NCBI GenBank assembly: GCA_910579515.1 | Contig: CAJTUV010000008.1 | Span: 43,168 to 107,167 of the forward strand | DNA: 64,000 bases | Origin: an uncultured Hungatella sp. | GTDB lineage: Bacteria > Bacillota > Clostridia > Lachnospirales > Lachnospiraceae | Direction: 5' to 3' | Notes under the pieces: generated by a model | What the model saw: the letters and a program-made list of their open reading frames with translations, nothing else | Database searches by the model: none | Told to the model about the DNA's origin: nothing | Position numbers and translations under genes: made by a program | Shown: positions 36,573 to 45,012 of the stretch, in pieces | Layout of the letters: each line of letters begins with the position of its first letter | Position numbering within the stretch: position 1 is the stretch's first letter

Positions 36573-36722
36573 CTAACCCTTAGGATTAGCTGAAACATAC
36601 TGGAGAATTAGTCGATTTAATGTTACACGCATTTGTGCCACAATTTCCAGAAGCATGTCATTGTCATTTTTCAATCTCTGATTCTCCGCTTCTAATGCCG
36701 ATATTCTTTCCTTCTCGCTCAT
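36573..36722 (-). CDS. 49-residue coiled-coil protein
   Basis: Starts at ATG 36722 after a GGAGGG site; the in-frame extension upstream lacks a good site. Almost the whole product is one predicted heptad helix (ISALEAENQRLKNDNDMLLE and on). Its leucine pattern resembles the C-terminal half of the neighbouring zinc-ribbon protein, so the two might pair. Function unknown. A promoter-like pair lies at 36755-36783. Confidence 0.6.
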   Translation of the reverse strand: MSEKERISALEAENQRLKNDNDMLLEIVAQMRVTLNRLILQYVSANPKG

Positions 36723-36754
36723 GGATTGACCCTCCTTCTTTTTGACCTGGCTTA

Positions 36755-36783
36755 AATATACCGTATTTCTTTTTGTTTGAAAA
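36755..36783 (-). promoter_or_regulatory. Candidate promoter of the 49-residue protein gene
   Basis: Minus strand: -35 TTTTCA (36778-36783), 17-base spacer, -10 TATATT (36755-36760), 33 bases before the ATG. Confidence 0.4.
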
Positions 36784-36930
36784 GCGAATTTAAACGCACA
36801 ATTCGACATAATTCTTTGTTTTTTTCTATAATATTTTTATTTGTCTTTATTTTTGCAGCGTTTATACTATATATGCCATTTCCTTCCAATACCAAACACC
36901 ATTTGTAGAACCCTGTCTGAATTTCAGACT

Positions 36931-36953
36931 AAAAGATTGTCGAAATCTTTTTT
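36931..36953 (+). terminator. Terminator-like hairpin in the gene-free region
   Basis: AAAAGATT, loop GTCGA, AATCTTTT then TT. Directly preceded by another hairpin, GTCTGA-ATT-TCAGAC. No annotated gene upstream on this strand needs it. Confidence 0.5.
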
Positions 36954-37266
36954 AACACAAATCAAATTGGATGTTCTTGTCAGACAAGGTTTCTCTTCAA
37001 ATTAAAAGAGCAACGAAACATTTTCATACATTTCGCTGCCTTCCCCTATCTGTTCCCCTGTATCACCACTTCTATTATGACGATCCTCTTTTTGTGTATG
37101 AGGCATACGATCTTATGTCTATTATACCCTGATTTTCCCAAGGAATCAACCAGTATTTTGAAGTTGTTGTTGCGCGGCCTGGCGTCGTCATGCTTTACCT
37201 GACACTTGAATGACCTTGTTAAGAATCTCGTCTAAAAATTGTAAGATTTAATAACGCTTTCCTATC

Positions 37267-37295
37267 TAGGCAATATTTGCTTATTATGATATAAT
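37267..37295 (+). promoter_or_regulatory. Extended -10 promoter of the 106-residue repeat protein
   Basis: -35 TAGGCA (37267-37272), 17-base spacer, and TGATATAAT giving a perfect -10 (37290-37295) with an extended TG, 38 bases before the ATG. Confidence 0.65.
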
Positions 37296-37333
37296 ACTAT
37301 CAAGAAACAGAGAGAAGAGGGAGTCGTGATCAT

Positions 37334-37654
37334 ATGAAACAGAAAAGAATCACTACCATCGTACTTTCCTTTCTGATGATGCTTTTTTCTTCTTTTTCAG
37401 TTTTCGCTGGAACCTGGACAGAACACACAGACAACACCTGGACGTATGTAAATGATGATGGCGAGAGTGTTACTGGTTGGATCGAAGACAACGGAAGCCA
37501 TTATTACTTGGATAAAGATGGTTACAAAAAGACTGGCTGGTTTAAATCAAAAGGGTGTTGGTATTATTTTGATGAAGAAGGGGTTATGGCATCAGACACC
37601 TGGATAGACAATTATTATGTCAATTCAGACGGCAAATGGAAAGGAACAAGATAG
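37334..37654 (+). CDS. Small secreted cell-wall-binding-repeat protein
   Basis: 106 residues: signal peptide (about 1-25, ending in SVFAG) and three aromatic/Gly repeats (TWTYVNDDGESVTGW, HYYLDKDGYKKTGW, WYYFDEEGVMASDTW) of the choline-binding/CW_binding kind. It has no other domain, so it is essentially a minimal wall-binding module. The ATG follows a GGGAG site, with an extended -10 promoter upstream and a strong terminator after it, so it is a single-gene unit. Ligand is unknown; choline or another substituent on wall polymers is plausible. Confidence 0.85.
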   Translation: MKQKRITTIVLSFLMMLFSSFSVFAGTWTEHTDNTWTYVNDDGESVTGWIEDNGSHYYLDKDGYKKTGWFKSKGCWYYFDEEGVMASDTWIDNYYVNSDGKWKGTR

Positions 37655-37688
37655 AGACTGTTGCATTTACATTTATGCAACAGTCTCT
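37653..37688. terminator. Strong bidirectional terminator
   Basis: Perfect 14-base-pair stem: AGAGACTGTTGCAT (37653-37666) and ATGCAACAGTCTCT (37675-37688), 8-base loop, then TTCCTTTT. It serves the small repeat protein and the convergent ATPase gene. Confidence 0.92.
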
Positions 37689-37707
37689 TTCCTTTTATTT
37701 TCTTCTT

Positions 37708-39429
37708 TTATCCTCTGAATCGGTTCAGACAAGCAAAAAGTTCTTGTTTTCTTGGCTTGGCCAATCCACACGGCACATAAGACCCACAAAAGGGCTCCCA
37801 TCCCTTCTTTTCTATCAGTTCCCACAGTATCTCTACAATCTGCTGTATCGTTTTTCTTCCATCAATCACCTGCTCCAGGCCATAGCGCAGCAAATGAGCC
37901 AACGCGCTTGTCTGTTCACTGTCCGCCAGTTGTTCCACATAGCGCAAATCCACCAATTCCTTATCAATCGAAAAAGCATCCCTCCCCATGGTTTTCACCT
38001 TCATCGTGTCACGGCGTCGGCTGTCACCACGGCGTTCCTGACGATCCTGTCCCATTTTTCTGTCCGCCAAAAGCTTTCTCTGCTTAAAATCAGGTAATCC
38101 AAAACCTGGAGCCTGAATCCTGGGAGCCATATGGTCCTTACATAGTCCCTTCACCTGTTCTGTAATGTCCATTGGATGGTAACAATCCATCTGCAAAATT
38201 TTATCTGCAATATAGAAAAACGCCCCTGAGCTTCCAGCTACCAAAACTGTAGATATTCCTGCCTCCTCAAATAAATCTCTGGCCCTCTCCAGAAACGGAG
38301 TAATAGGCTCCTTCTCCCGACTGATCACCTGCTGCATAAAATCGTCCCGTACCATAAAATTCGTGGCAGATGTATCTTCATCAATCAAAAAGAGCCGTGC
38401 ATTAGCCTCAATCCCTTCCACTACTCCCGCTGCCTGAGAAGTGCTGCCGCTGGCATCTGGAGTAGAAAAACAAGAAGTATCTTTTTTATTAGGCAAGTCA
38501 TTAATAAACAGAGAAATATCTACATTGCGTATGGAACGTCCATCCTCTGCCCTCAGCTTCACAGCCGTATTATCAGTAATTACAAACTCTCTTCCATCGC
38601 CAGAAATATGGTTATACACGCCCATCTGCAAAGCAGACAGCAATGTAGACTTACCATGATACCCGCCGCCGACAATCAAAGTGATACCGGCTGGAACTGC
38701 CATTCCCGTTATCTCTCCTTTATGGGGCAGCAAAAAAGTCCTCTCCATAGACTTTGGAGAAACAAATGCCACGCTGTCCTTCATAGGCAGGTCAGACACC
38801 CCGCTTTTCCTGGGTAAAATGGCCCCGTTGGCTACAAACCCTATAAGATTTTCTTCTTTCAAAATATTTCTCACCGCTTCCTGGTCCTCTGCCAGAAAAA
38901 CCGCCTGCTCCACCCGTTTTCCGTCTAATTTTGAAAATAAGAAGCTATTCTCTACACATGGCGGAAGAAACTCAAAAAGAATCTTTTCTAATTCTCCTGC
39001 ATTGATAGTCCGGCCAAAGGCAGGAAATCCTACATGAAACCGCACAATGATTTTGGAATCTGTAATCTGGCAGGCGCTTCGCTCCAAGACCTCCTGTCCG
39101 CATCTGGTAATGGCAATGAGACCGCTTTTTCCTGATCCTTTTGCCTTAAAGTTGTAGTCTTCTACTTTTGAGGCAAATAATCTGGTCAGGTAATCCTGAA
39201 GGGCAATTCTGGAGCAGTCCTTTTTAAAATAGGCTTCTGGAAATCCAGCCGCTTTGTGGGGAATCTCAATGTGAAGGCTGGATGGGGAGGCGAATGGATC
39301 GCCTTGTACGTGGTCAATGAATAATTGATATTTTGCAAATTGGTATCCGCCGGCTATGGATTTGTAGGCCGGATAACTTTTGTGGTCGATTGAGCGCAGC
39401 AGGGTGCGCAGGTCGTTGGATGATTTCAT
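37708..39429 (-). CDS. ABC-class predicted ATPase
   Basis: 573 residues of the family described as predicted ATPases of the ABC class (COG3044). It has a P-loop GGGYHGKSTLLSAL near 254-267, a Walker B-like LFLIDEDTSATNFM near 346-359, and no membrane segment. Its biological role is not established; members are soluble and widespread in Firmicutes and Actinobacteria. The start is the ATG at 39429 after GGGAGG. It is expressed alone, with a candidate promoter at 39526-39554, and has no clear link to the glycan genes on either side. Confidence 0.83.
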   Translation of the reverse strand: MKSSNDLRTLLRSIDHKSYPAYKSIAGGYQFAKYQLFIDHVQGDPFASPSSLHIEIPHKAAGFPEAYFKKDCSRIALQDYLTRLFASKVEDYNFKAKGSGKSGLIAITRCGQEVLERSACQITDSKIIVRFHVGFPAFGRTINAGELEKILFEFLPPCVENSFLFSKLDGKRVEQAVFLAEDQEAVRNILKEENLIGFVANGAILPRKSGVSDLPMKDSVAFVSPKSMERTFLLPHKGEITGMAVPAGITLIVGGGYHGKSTLLSALQMGVYNHISGDGREFVITDNTAVKLRAEDGRSIRNVDISLFINDLPNKKDTSCFSTPDASGSTSQAAGVVEGIEANARLFLIDEDTSATNFMVRDDFMQQVISREKEPITPFLERARDLFEEAGISTVLVAGSSGAFFYIADKILQMDCYHPMDITEQVKGLCKDHMAPRIQAPGFGLPDFKQRKLLADRKMGQDRQERRGDSRRRDTMKVKTMGRDAFSIDKELVDLRYVEQLADSEQTSALAHLLRYGLEQVIDGRKTIQQIVEILWELIEKKGWEPFCGSYVPCGLAKPRKQELFACLNRFRG

Positions 39430-39525
39430 GGTTCGTTATGCCTCCCGAGATGTGGTGAAAAATATATCCCAAATTTGCTTTTTCTCCTGCAAACATTCAT
39501 AAAAAATGATCATTGCATGAAAACT

Positions 39526-39554
39526 ATTTTAGAACAATATAACAATAAAATCAA
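39526..39554 (-). promoter_or_regulatory. Candidate promoter of the ABC-class ATPase gene
   Basis: Minus strand: -35 TTGATT (39549-39554), 17-base spacer, -10 TAAAAT (39526-39531), about 97 bases before the ATG. Confidence 0.45.
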
Positions 39555-39570
39555 TGGCTCTTTTGATTTT
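39547..39570 (-). terminator. Weak AT-rich terminator after cluster C
   Basis: AAAATCAA and TTGATTTT arms with an 8-base loop; on the minus strand the 3' arm is itself T-rich. It lies 59 bases after the last gene of cluster C and overlaps the -35 of the ATPase promoter. Confidence 0.45.
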
Positions 39571-39628
39571 TTTGACAGCCTGAGTGCAAAGGGGGACGTT
39601 CTCCGATTAGGGAATTATATTGAATATT

Positions 39629-40636
39629 TCATTTAACCGCCCCCAAACTTATTGCCTGATCTGGCAAATAGTTATTATTAGCCTTACTTCCTATTATTAA
39701 ATCCCAGTACTTAGCAGGAATTCCGCTATCATTACGCTTTACCGTAAGATTATCCTCTGTAAACGGTTGCCCTTTCTCAATAACGCTCTTGGCAACGATC
39801 CTTTTAATCACAACACTTGATATTTTTCTCTCTGCATCTGTAGGAGCTTTTTTTGCTGTTCCCATGGCGCACTCTATATTTCTGATTGCTTGAACCATTT
39901 TCTTAAATTCACCTGGCTCCATACTTGCAGCATGATCGGGCCCTTTTAACCCCTTATCAAGAGTAAAATGTTTTTCTATTACCACTGCCCCCATAGCAAC
40001 GGCAGCAACAGGCACTTCAGTACCCAATGTGTGATCTGAATACCCTACTGATAAATGAAACGCATTTTTAAGCGTCTTCATTGCATTCAAATTTACATCT
40101 TCATATGGGCATGGATAACTAGTTGTACAATGCAAAATTGTAATATTATCCGTACCTCCCTCTTGTAAAGCATGCAAAGAAATATCAATGTCTGCCAACG
40201 TGCTCATTCCAGTACTTAATATTACTGGTAGATGCTTACTTCCAATGTACTTTAAGAAGGGAATATTTCCTATCTCTCCAGAGCCTACTTTTATAAAAGG
40301 AACTCCCAAAGTCACAAGAAAATCCAAACTCTCTTTATCATCAACAGTAGACGCAAATAAAATCCCAACAGAATCACAATACTCCTTTATTCTTTTAAAA
40401 CTTTGGAAAGATAATTCCAGTCTTTTTAACATGTCAAATTGCGACTCTTCTTTTCCTGCGTTTTTTTTCTGATAGTCCGCCTGTTCAACATTGTGGGTTA
40501 TAATGTTTTCTGTTTTCCACATCTGAAATTTTATAATGTCCGCTCCTGATTCCTTGGCAGCATCACATAATCTAAACGCCATGTCCAAATCGCCATTATG
40601 ATTTACTCCTGCCTCTGCTATAATTAAGGTTCTCAT
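39629..40636 (-). CDS. legI: Nonulosonic acid synthase (NeuB/LegI family)
   Basis: 335 residues. The start IIAEAGVNHNGD, KVGSGEIGNIPFL, LSTGMSTL, LHCTTSYPCP and GYSDHTLG are typical of sialic/legionaminic acid synthases; residues about 275-335 form the SAF-type antifreeze-like domain. The enzyme condenses phosphoenolpyruvate with a six-carbon N-acyl sugar to make a nine-carbon nonulosonic acid in the cytoplasm. The six genes upstream (LegG, LegC, LegB, LegF and PtmE-like plus an acyltransferase) point to legionaminic acid rather than plain sialic acid, because a dehydratase and aminotransferase are present. It is the last gene of cluster C. Confidence 0.92.
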   Translation of the reverse strand: MRTLIIAEAGVNHNGDLDMAFRLCDAAKESGADIIKFQMWKTENIITHNVEQADYQKKNAGKEESQFDMLKRLELSFQSFKRIKEYCDSVGILFASTVDDKESLDFLVTLGVPFIKVGSGEIGNIPFLKYIGSKHLPVILSTGMSTLADIDISLHALQEGGTDNITILHCTTSYPCPYEDVNLNAMKTLKNAFHLSVGYSDHTLGTEVPVAAVAMGAVVIEKHFTLDKGLKGPDHAASMEPGEFKKMVQAIRNIECAMGTAKKAPTDAERKISSVVIKRIVAKSVIEKGQPFTEDNLTVKRNDSGIPAKYWDLIIGSKANNNYLPDQAISLGAVK

Positions 40637-40670
40637 TATCGCCTCCTAATGACTAATTTAATTTTTCTCC

Positions 40671-41702
40671 TCAGTAACGGTATTTCATCAGCCTATTCCC
40701 ATACTTAATAGATTTATCAATATTCTTCCTTTCCCATTCACTGCACAACTCATAGTAGACAGATTTATTAAATACATCCTTCCCTATAAAAAATTCTCTT
40801 ACATTGCTGCTAAATGCCTTTTTAAACTTAAAAAGAGAATTTTGTGGAGAGGCTTCTGTCCCGCCTCCAAGATGAAATTCTCTTATCCCCATTCTATGCA
40901 TTTCACATGCTGCCTTCCAGAGCAAATAATTATTTGCTCCCAAACCACAGTAATCATGGTCACTTCCTTCCAAATGATAGTGGCCAAAATAATCAGAATA
41001 CATAAATAGCGCGCCGCATACTAGCTTACCATCTTTCCTCACTGTCCCTAAAAACGCTTTATCTTTCAAATTATAGATAAATTTTTCAAAATAGGTTGAA
41101 TCAAAAAAATAAAAGGAATCTGCTTGCAGTCGTTTCATTGTCTCTCTATATAAAACTTTAAATTCCTCCAGCGATTCAAAATCAAACTCTGATTTATAAA
41201 TAAGTTCGTTTTTTTCTGCTTTTCGTACCATGTTACGATTCTTAGAAGATATCTGACTCATCCAAATATTTTGTTCTGTCTGCGATGTATCAACCACCAC
41301 CGTCTGTCGGTCATATATCACATTCTCTTCATTCCCTGTATATTCGTATAAAACTGCATTGCCAAGGAGAGGATGAAATCTTGTAAATCCGCAGACATAA
41401 GAATGTTCTGCAAAATGCTGTTTCATACCGCCAAATGCTTTTGCCCACCACAGTCGGTCAGAAATATTGGAAATTGGCCCGCCATAGCCATATGCCGTTT
41501 CAAAGTCATACCACGCTCCTATCTTTCGCTGCAGAAACGGCATTAAAAGTAGTTTTCTATCTTCCTCACAAACAGCACATAAAGCCATACACTCTTCATT
41601 TTCATATAATTTCACATATTCTTCATAAAAATATATGTCTCTCCCTGAAACCGGAAATTCTTCCAGATATTCGTTCCATTTATCCGATATCGTAATGTTC
41701 AT
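40671..41702 (-). CDS. FemAB/GNAT-like acyltransferase in the LegH position
   Basis: 343 residues with two GNAT-like halves as in FemAB proteins. Seen are ISSKNRNMVRKAEKN near 150, FRxTMKRL-like helix YRETMKRLQADSF, and GALFMYSDYFGHYHLEGS then LGGGTEASPQNSLFKFKKAF near 280. FemAB-type proteins transfer amino acids or acyl groups. The gene overlaps legG by 23 bases and precedes legI, exactly where an N-acetyltransferase (LegH) is needed for the 4-amino group. It may therefore be the LegH-role enzyme, or it may add a different acyl or aminoacyl group. This is inference from position. Confidence 0.75.
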   Translation of the reverse strand: MNITISDKWNEYLEEFPVSGRDIYFYEEYVKLYENEECMALCAVCEEDRKLLLMPFLQRKIGAWYDFETAYGYGGPISNISDRLWWAKAFGGMKQHFAEHSYVCGFTRFHPLLGNAVLYEYTGNEENVIYDRQTVVVDTSQTEQNIWMSQISSKNRNMVRKAEKNELIYKSEFDFESLEEFKVLYRETMKRLQADSFYFFDSTYFEKFIYNLKDKAFLGTVRKDGKLVCGALFMYSDYFGHYHLEGSDHDYCGLGANNYLLWKAACEMHRMGIREFHLGGGTEASPQNSLFKFKKAFSSNVREFFIGKDVFNKSVYYELCSEWERKNIDKSIKYGNRLMKYRY

Positions 41703-42813
41703 GTTCCAATATCTCCAAAATCTTTACAATTCGCTCAGATGTATGTCCATCTCCCCAGTACCCTAAGTCTGTTTCAACAATCCTTTTACTTACTGCATAA
41801 GCTATCCCCTTCTCTATGCTTTCATAATTAGACTCGCTCTGCACAATATTGTTACATTGGTATCTTCCCTTCTGGCGATCTCCGACATTAACAACCGGTA
41901 TTTTTAAAAAAGGGGCTTCTATTATTCCACTACTGGAGTTTCCCACCACAAATTCAGCCTGCCTCATAAAACTAAGATAACGAAGTTGTCCCAATGATGG
42001 CACAACTATAAATTTGTCCGGTCTCTCTCTGGCTGTATCCTCAAGAATTTCATTTATAAAATTCCCTCCAAAATCTGCATTGGAATAAGTAGCCATGATT
42101 TGGTAGTCTTCCATCTTCTTCAATACATCAACACAATTATTCACTGTATCCAAGTTATACTGTAGCTCCCTGGTCGTTTCTGCATGATACGTAAACAGTG
42201 CCCACTTCGCAGATAGTTTTAATCCAAAAATCTCTGCCAAAGCCTCTCTGGTCATAAGCTTTTCTCTGTTAAATGCATCCAATCCAGGTTCTCCCACTAC
42301 CCACACATTGGAACTTGTCCCCCGCATTCTGATAATGTTGTCAGCACTGGCCGCCGTTCCAGGAAAATGATAGGTGGCAAGCATTGTAACTGCATTTCTG
42401 ATTCCATCATCAATAGCCCCCTCTGTAATATCACCTCCAGATAAGTGAATAATCGGGATTCTCATTACAAATGCTGTATTGCAAATCGGAAGAAGTTCGT
42501 ACCTGTCTCCCAGTACAACAAGATAATCTGGCTTTAACTTTTCAAAAGCCGTTGCAAACAATGCCGCCATTCTTCCCATAGACGCAGCAATTTGGGAAGC
42601 TGATGATAGATCCAACCCCACATCCACGATTTCAGAAATCTGAAAGCCGTCTTCTATAATCTGATCAATCGTATGCCCCTGTTCCTTCATCAAATGGCCA
42701 CCTGTAGCAATCAGCTGCAACTCAAATACCCCTGACATCTTTATGTCATTCATGATCCATTTTAACGTCCCATACTCTGATCTTGCCGCTGTTACAAAGC
42801 AAATCTTTTTCAT
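41680..42813 (-). CDS. legG: Hydrolysing UDP-sugar 2-epimerase (NeuC/LegG family)
   Basis: About 377 residues. FVTAARSEYGTLKW, VVLGDRYELLP, HLSGGDITEGAIDD and VGNSSSGIIEAP are diagnostic of NeuC/LegG, which inverts C2 and cleaves the nucleotide to free a ManNAc-type sugar. Here the substrate is probably a 2,4-diacylamido-6-deoxy sugar made by LegB, LegC and the acyltransferase. I use the ATG at 42813 since GGAG precedes it by six bases; the frame is open to an earlier ATG at 42834. The 3' end overlaps the acyltransferase gene. Confidence 0.92.
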   Translation of the reverse strand: MKKICFVTAARSEYGTLKWIMNDIKMSGVFELQLIATGGHLMKEQGHTIDQIIEDGFQISEIVDVGLDLSSASQIAASMGRMAALFATAFEKLKPDYLVVLGDRYELLPICNTAFVMRIPIIHLSGGDITEGAIDDGIRNAVTMLATYHFPGTAASADNIIRMRGTSSNVWVVGEPGLDAFNREKLMTREALAEIFGLKLSAKWALFTYHAETTRELQYNLDTVNNCVDVLKKMEDYQIMATYSNADFGGNFINEILEDTARERPDKFIVVPSLGQLRYLSFMRQAEFVVGNSSSGIIEAPFLKIPVVNVGDRQKGRYQCNNIVQSESNYESIEKGIAYAVSKRIVETDLGYWGDGHTSERIVKILEILEHEHYDIG

Positions 42814-42860
42814 ATCATTCTCCGTATTCGCCAACCCACTCCCAAATATTCAGATAAACT

Positions 42861-44003
42861 TTATAAAATTTCCTTTACTGTTGCAGCAACATACTTCAGC
42901 TCTTTTTCTGTAATATTGGTAGAACATGGCAAAGTTAATATTTTCTCCCACAAACCAGAAGACACTTTCAAAGAACCAGCCTGCAGTGCATTACAATATG
43001 GCTTTTGGAGATGAACCGGCTTCCAGAAGCTTCGTGCTTCAATGCCGCTCTCCCTCAATCCCTGACAAATCCGCCGGACTTCCTGCAGATTTCCTTGATT
43101 TAATACAATACCTGAAAACCAGCAGCCACTTTCTACTTCATCAGGAATCGGAAACAGGGAAACTCTCTCTACATCTGCAAACGCTTTATTATAGAATTTC
43201 CGAATTGCTCGCTTTTTCTCTACAAATTCTTCAGCTCGCTCTAGCTGTGCACACCCAATAGCAGCCTGAACATTTGTCATTCGGTAGTTAAATCCTACCA
43301 TGTCATGGTCATACTCTGCAGTGACACGAGCCGTTGTAGACAAATGTTTCAGTTTTTTCATAAGTTTTTCATCATTTCCAACAATCATACCGCCACCGCC
43401 AGCTGTCACAGTTTTATTACCATTGAAAGAGATAACCGTCAAATCAGCTAATTCCCCAATTTTTTTCGATTTATATTCCGCTCCGATAGAAGCCGCTGCA
43501 TCCGCAATAACCGGTAACCGGAAGTCTCTTGCAATTTTATTGATTTTATCCATATCAGGAACATTTCCTAAAGTATAGACAGGCATAATCGCAGCAATAC
43601 GTCTCCCAGTCTTCTTATGAACTACTATCTCGTCTTCCCATACGGTATTCTCTTTCAATTCTTTTTCCAGCTGACTTATATCTAAATTCCAAGAGTCCGC
43701 TGAAATATCCAGCAGCCAAGGAACAGCTCCACAATGTGCTACGGCATTTGCTGTAGCAATGAATGTAAATGTAGGGATTATAACCAACTCGTCCCGTTTT
43801 ACTCCGCATCCTGTAAGAGCTAAATGCAGCCCTGTTGTTCCAGATGATGTTGCAACCCCATATTTCGCTCCACACAGTTTCGCAGTCATTTCTTCAATTC
43901 GATTTACAAACTCTCCTACAGAAGAAACAAAAGTAGTATCAATACACTTATTTAGATATTTGCGTTCATTTCCGGTCAAATTTGGCACTGCCAATGGTAT
44001 CAT
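42861..44003 (-). CDS. legC: PLP-dependent sugar aminotransferase (DegT/LegC family)
   Basis: 380 residues. SSGTTGLHLAL near 53, IADAAASIGA near 166 and FNGNKTVTAGGGG with PLP-binding K197 identify the DegT/DnrJ/EryC1 family. It should aminate C4 of a 4-keto-6-deoxy-hexosamine nucleotide using glutamate. It follows legB by 17 bases, matching the usual LegB-LegC pairing. The AGAGGT site precedes the ATG. Confidence 0.92.
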   Translation of the reverse strand: MIPLAVPNLTGNERKYLNKCIDTTFVSSVGEFVNRIEEMTAKLCGAKYGVATSSGTTGLHLALTGCGVKRDELVIIPTFTFIATANAVAHCGAVPWLLDISADSWNLDISQLEKELKENTVWEDEIVVHKKTGRRIAAIMPVYTLGNVPDMDKINKIARDFRLPVIADAAASIGAEYKSKKIGELADLTVISFNGNKTVTAGGGGMIVGNDEKLMKKLKHLSTTARVTAEYDHDMVGFNYRMTNVQAAIGCAQLERAEEFVEKKRAIRKFYNKAFADVERVSLFPIPDEVESGCWFSGIVLNQGNLQEVRRICQGLRESGIEARSFWKPVHLQKPYCNALQAGSLKVSSGLWEKILTLPCSTNITEKELKYVAATVKEIL

Positions 44004-44019
44004 TTGTTTCTACCTCTAT

Positions 44020-45000
44020 TTATAAATTATAAAGTTCTGTTTTATAGACTCCCATATTATTTCGTATCCAATCTATAGTTTCTGCAATTCCCTGTTCAAA
44101 CGTATACTTAGGGCTCCAGTTTGTAAGTCGTTTTATCTTTTCATTGGATCCTAATAAACGATTTACCTCACTGTTTTCAGGGCGGATTCTTTGCTCATCA
44201 CAAACAATTCTAACCTTTGGATTTATTTGCGAAATAATCTCTTTAGCCAGATCCCCGATAGAAATTTCCTGTTGAGTAGCAATGTTTATCTCCTGGCCAA
44301 CTGTATTTTCAGATTCTGCAATCGCTATAAAACCAGAAACCGTATCCTTCACATAATTAAAATCCCTGGTTGGAGTCAAAGATCCTAGCTCAATTTCCTT
44401 TTTACCTGCCAGTAACTGTGTAATAATCGTTGGAATGACCGCCCTTGCAGACTGTCTTGGTCCAAACGTATTAAATGGTCTTGCAATAGAGATCGGAAGT
44501 CCAAAGCTCCTATAAAAGCTTTCCGCAAGTCTGTCTGCACCAATCTTTGTCGCAGAATATGGCGATTGTCCCTGAAATGGATGTTTTTCGTCAATCGGGA
44601 CATATTGAGCAGTTCCATATACCTCAGAGGTGGAAGTAATCACTATTCTATCTAAATTTAAAGTCCTTGCGGCCTGTAAAACGTTCAATGTCCCTTTAAT
44701 ATTAGTATCCACATAGGAATCTGGAGAATGATAACTAAATGGAATTGCAATCAACGCCGCCAGGTGAAATACCATATCTACCCCATCCATCGCTGTCCGC
44801 ACTCCATTAGGATCTCTTATATCCCCTGAAAATATTTCAATCTGCTTCAGCCTTTCTGGCGTCAAAGAGTCTAACCATCCCCAAGAATTAAATGAATTAT
44901 AATAAACAAAGGCTTTCACCTCATAACCTCTGTCCAAAAGAGCCTCTGTCAAATGACTGCCGATAAAACCATCTGCACCCGTGACTAAAATTTTTTTCAT
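44020..45000 (-). CDS. legB: NDP-sugar 4,6-dehydratase (LegB family)
   Basis: 326-residue extended short-chain dehydrogenase: TGADGFIGSH near 7-16, TSTSEVYG near 122-129, and catalytic Y148-x3-K152 (YSATK). FNTFGPRQSARAVIPTI is typical of LegB-like dehydratases. It removes water from GlcNAc bound to UDP or GDP, giving the 4-keto-6-deoxy intermediate. The PtmE-like gene nearby favours the GDP form described for Campylobacter; this is an inference. Confidence 0.92.
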   Translation of the reverse strand: MKKILVTGADGFIGSHLTEALLDRGYEVKAFVYYNSFNSWGWLDSLTPERLKQIEIFSGDIRDPNGVRTAMDGVDMVFHLAALIAIPFSYHSPDSYVDTNIKGTLNVLQAARTLNLDRIVITSTSEVYGTAQYVPIDEKHPFQGQSPYSATKIGADRLAESFYRSFGLPISIARPFNTFGPRQSARAVIPTIITQLLAGKKEIELGSLTPTRDFNYVKDTVSGFIAIAESENTVGQEINIATQQEISIGDLAKEIISQINPKVRIVCDEQRIRPENSEVNRLLGSNEKIKRLTNWSPKYTFEQGIAETIDWIRNNMGVYKTELYNL

Positions 45001-45012
45001 AATACCGTTCCT

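Larger units (their letters stand above)
36723..37333. other. 610-base gene-free region with several hairpins
   Basis: I see no credible coding frame here. Besides promoters at its two ends, it holds a run of short palindromes: GTCTGA/TCAGAC at 36915-36929, AAAAGATT/AATCTTTT at 36931-36951 followed by T residues, a CTTGTC/GACAAG palindrome near 36974-36986, a CGAAA/TTTCG pair near 37014-37050, and GTATG/CATAC near 37096-37108. The second hairpin looks like a terminator although no plus-strand gene precedes it. A small RNA is possible. Confidence 0.5.
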
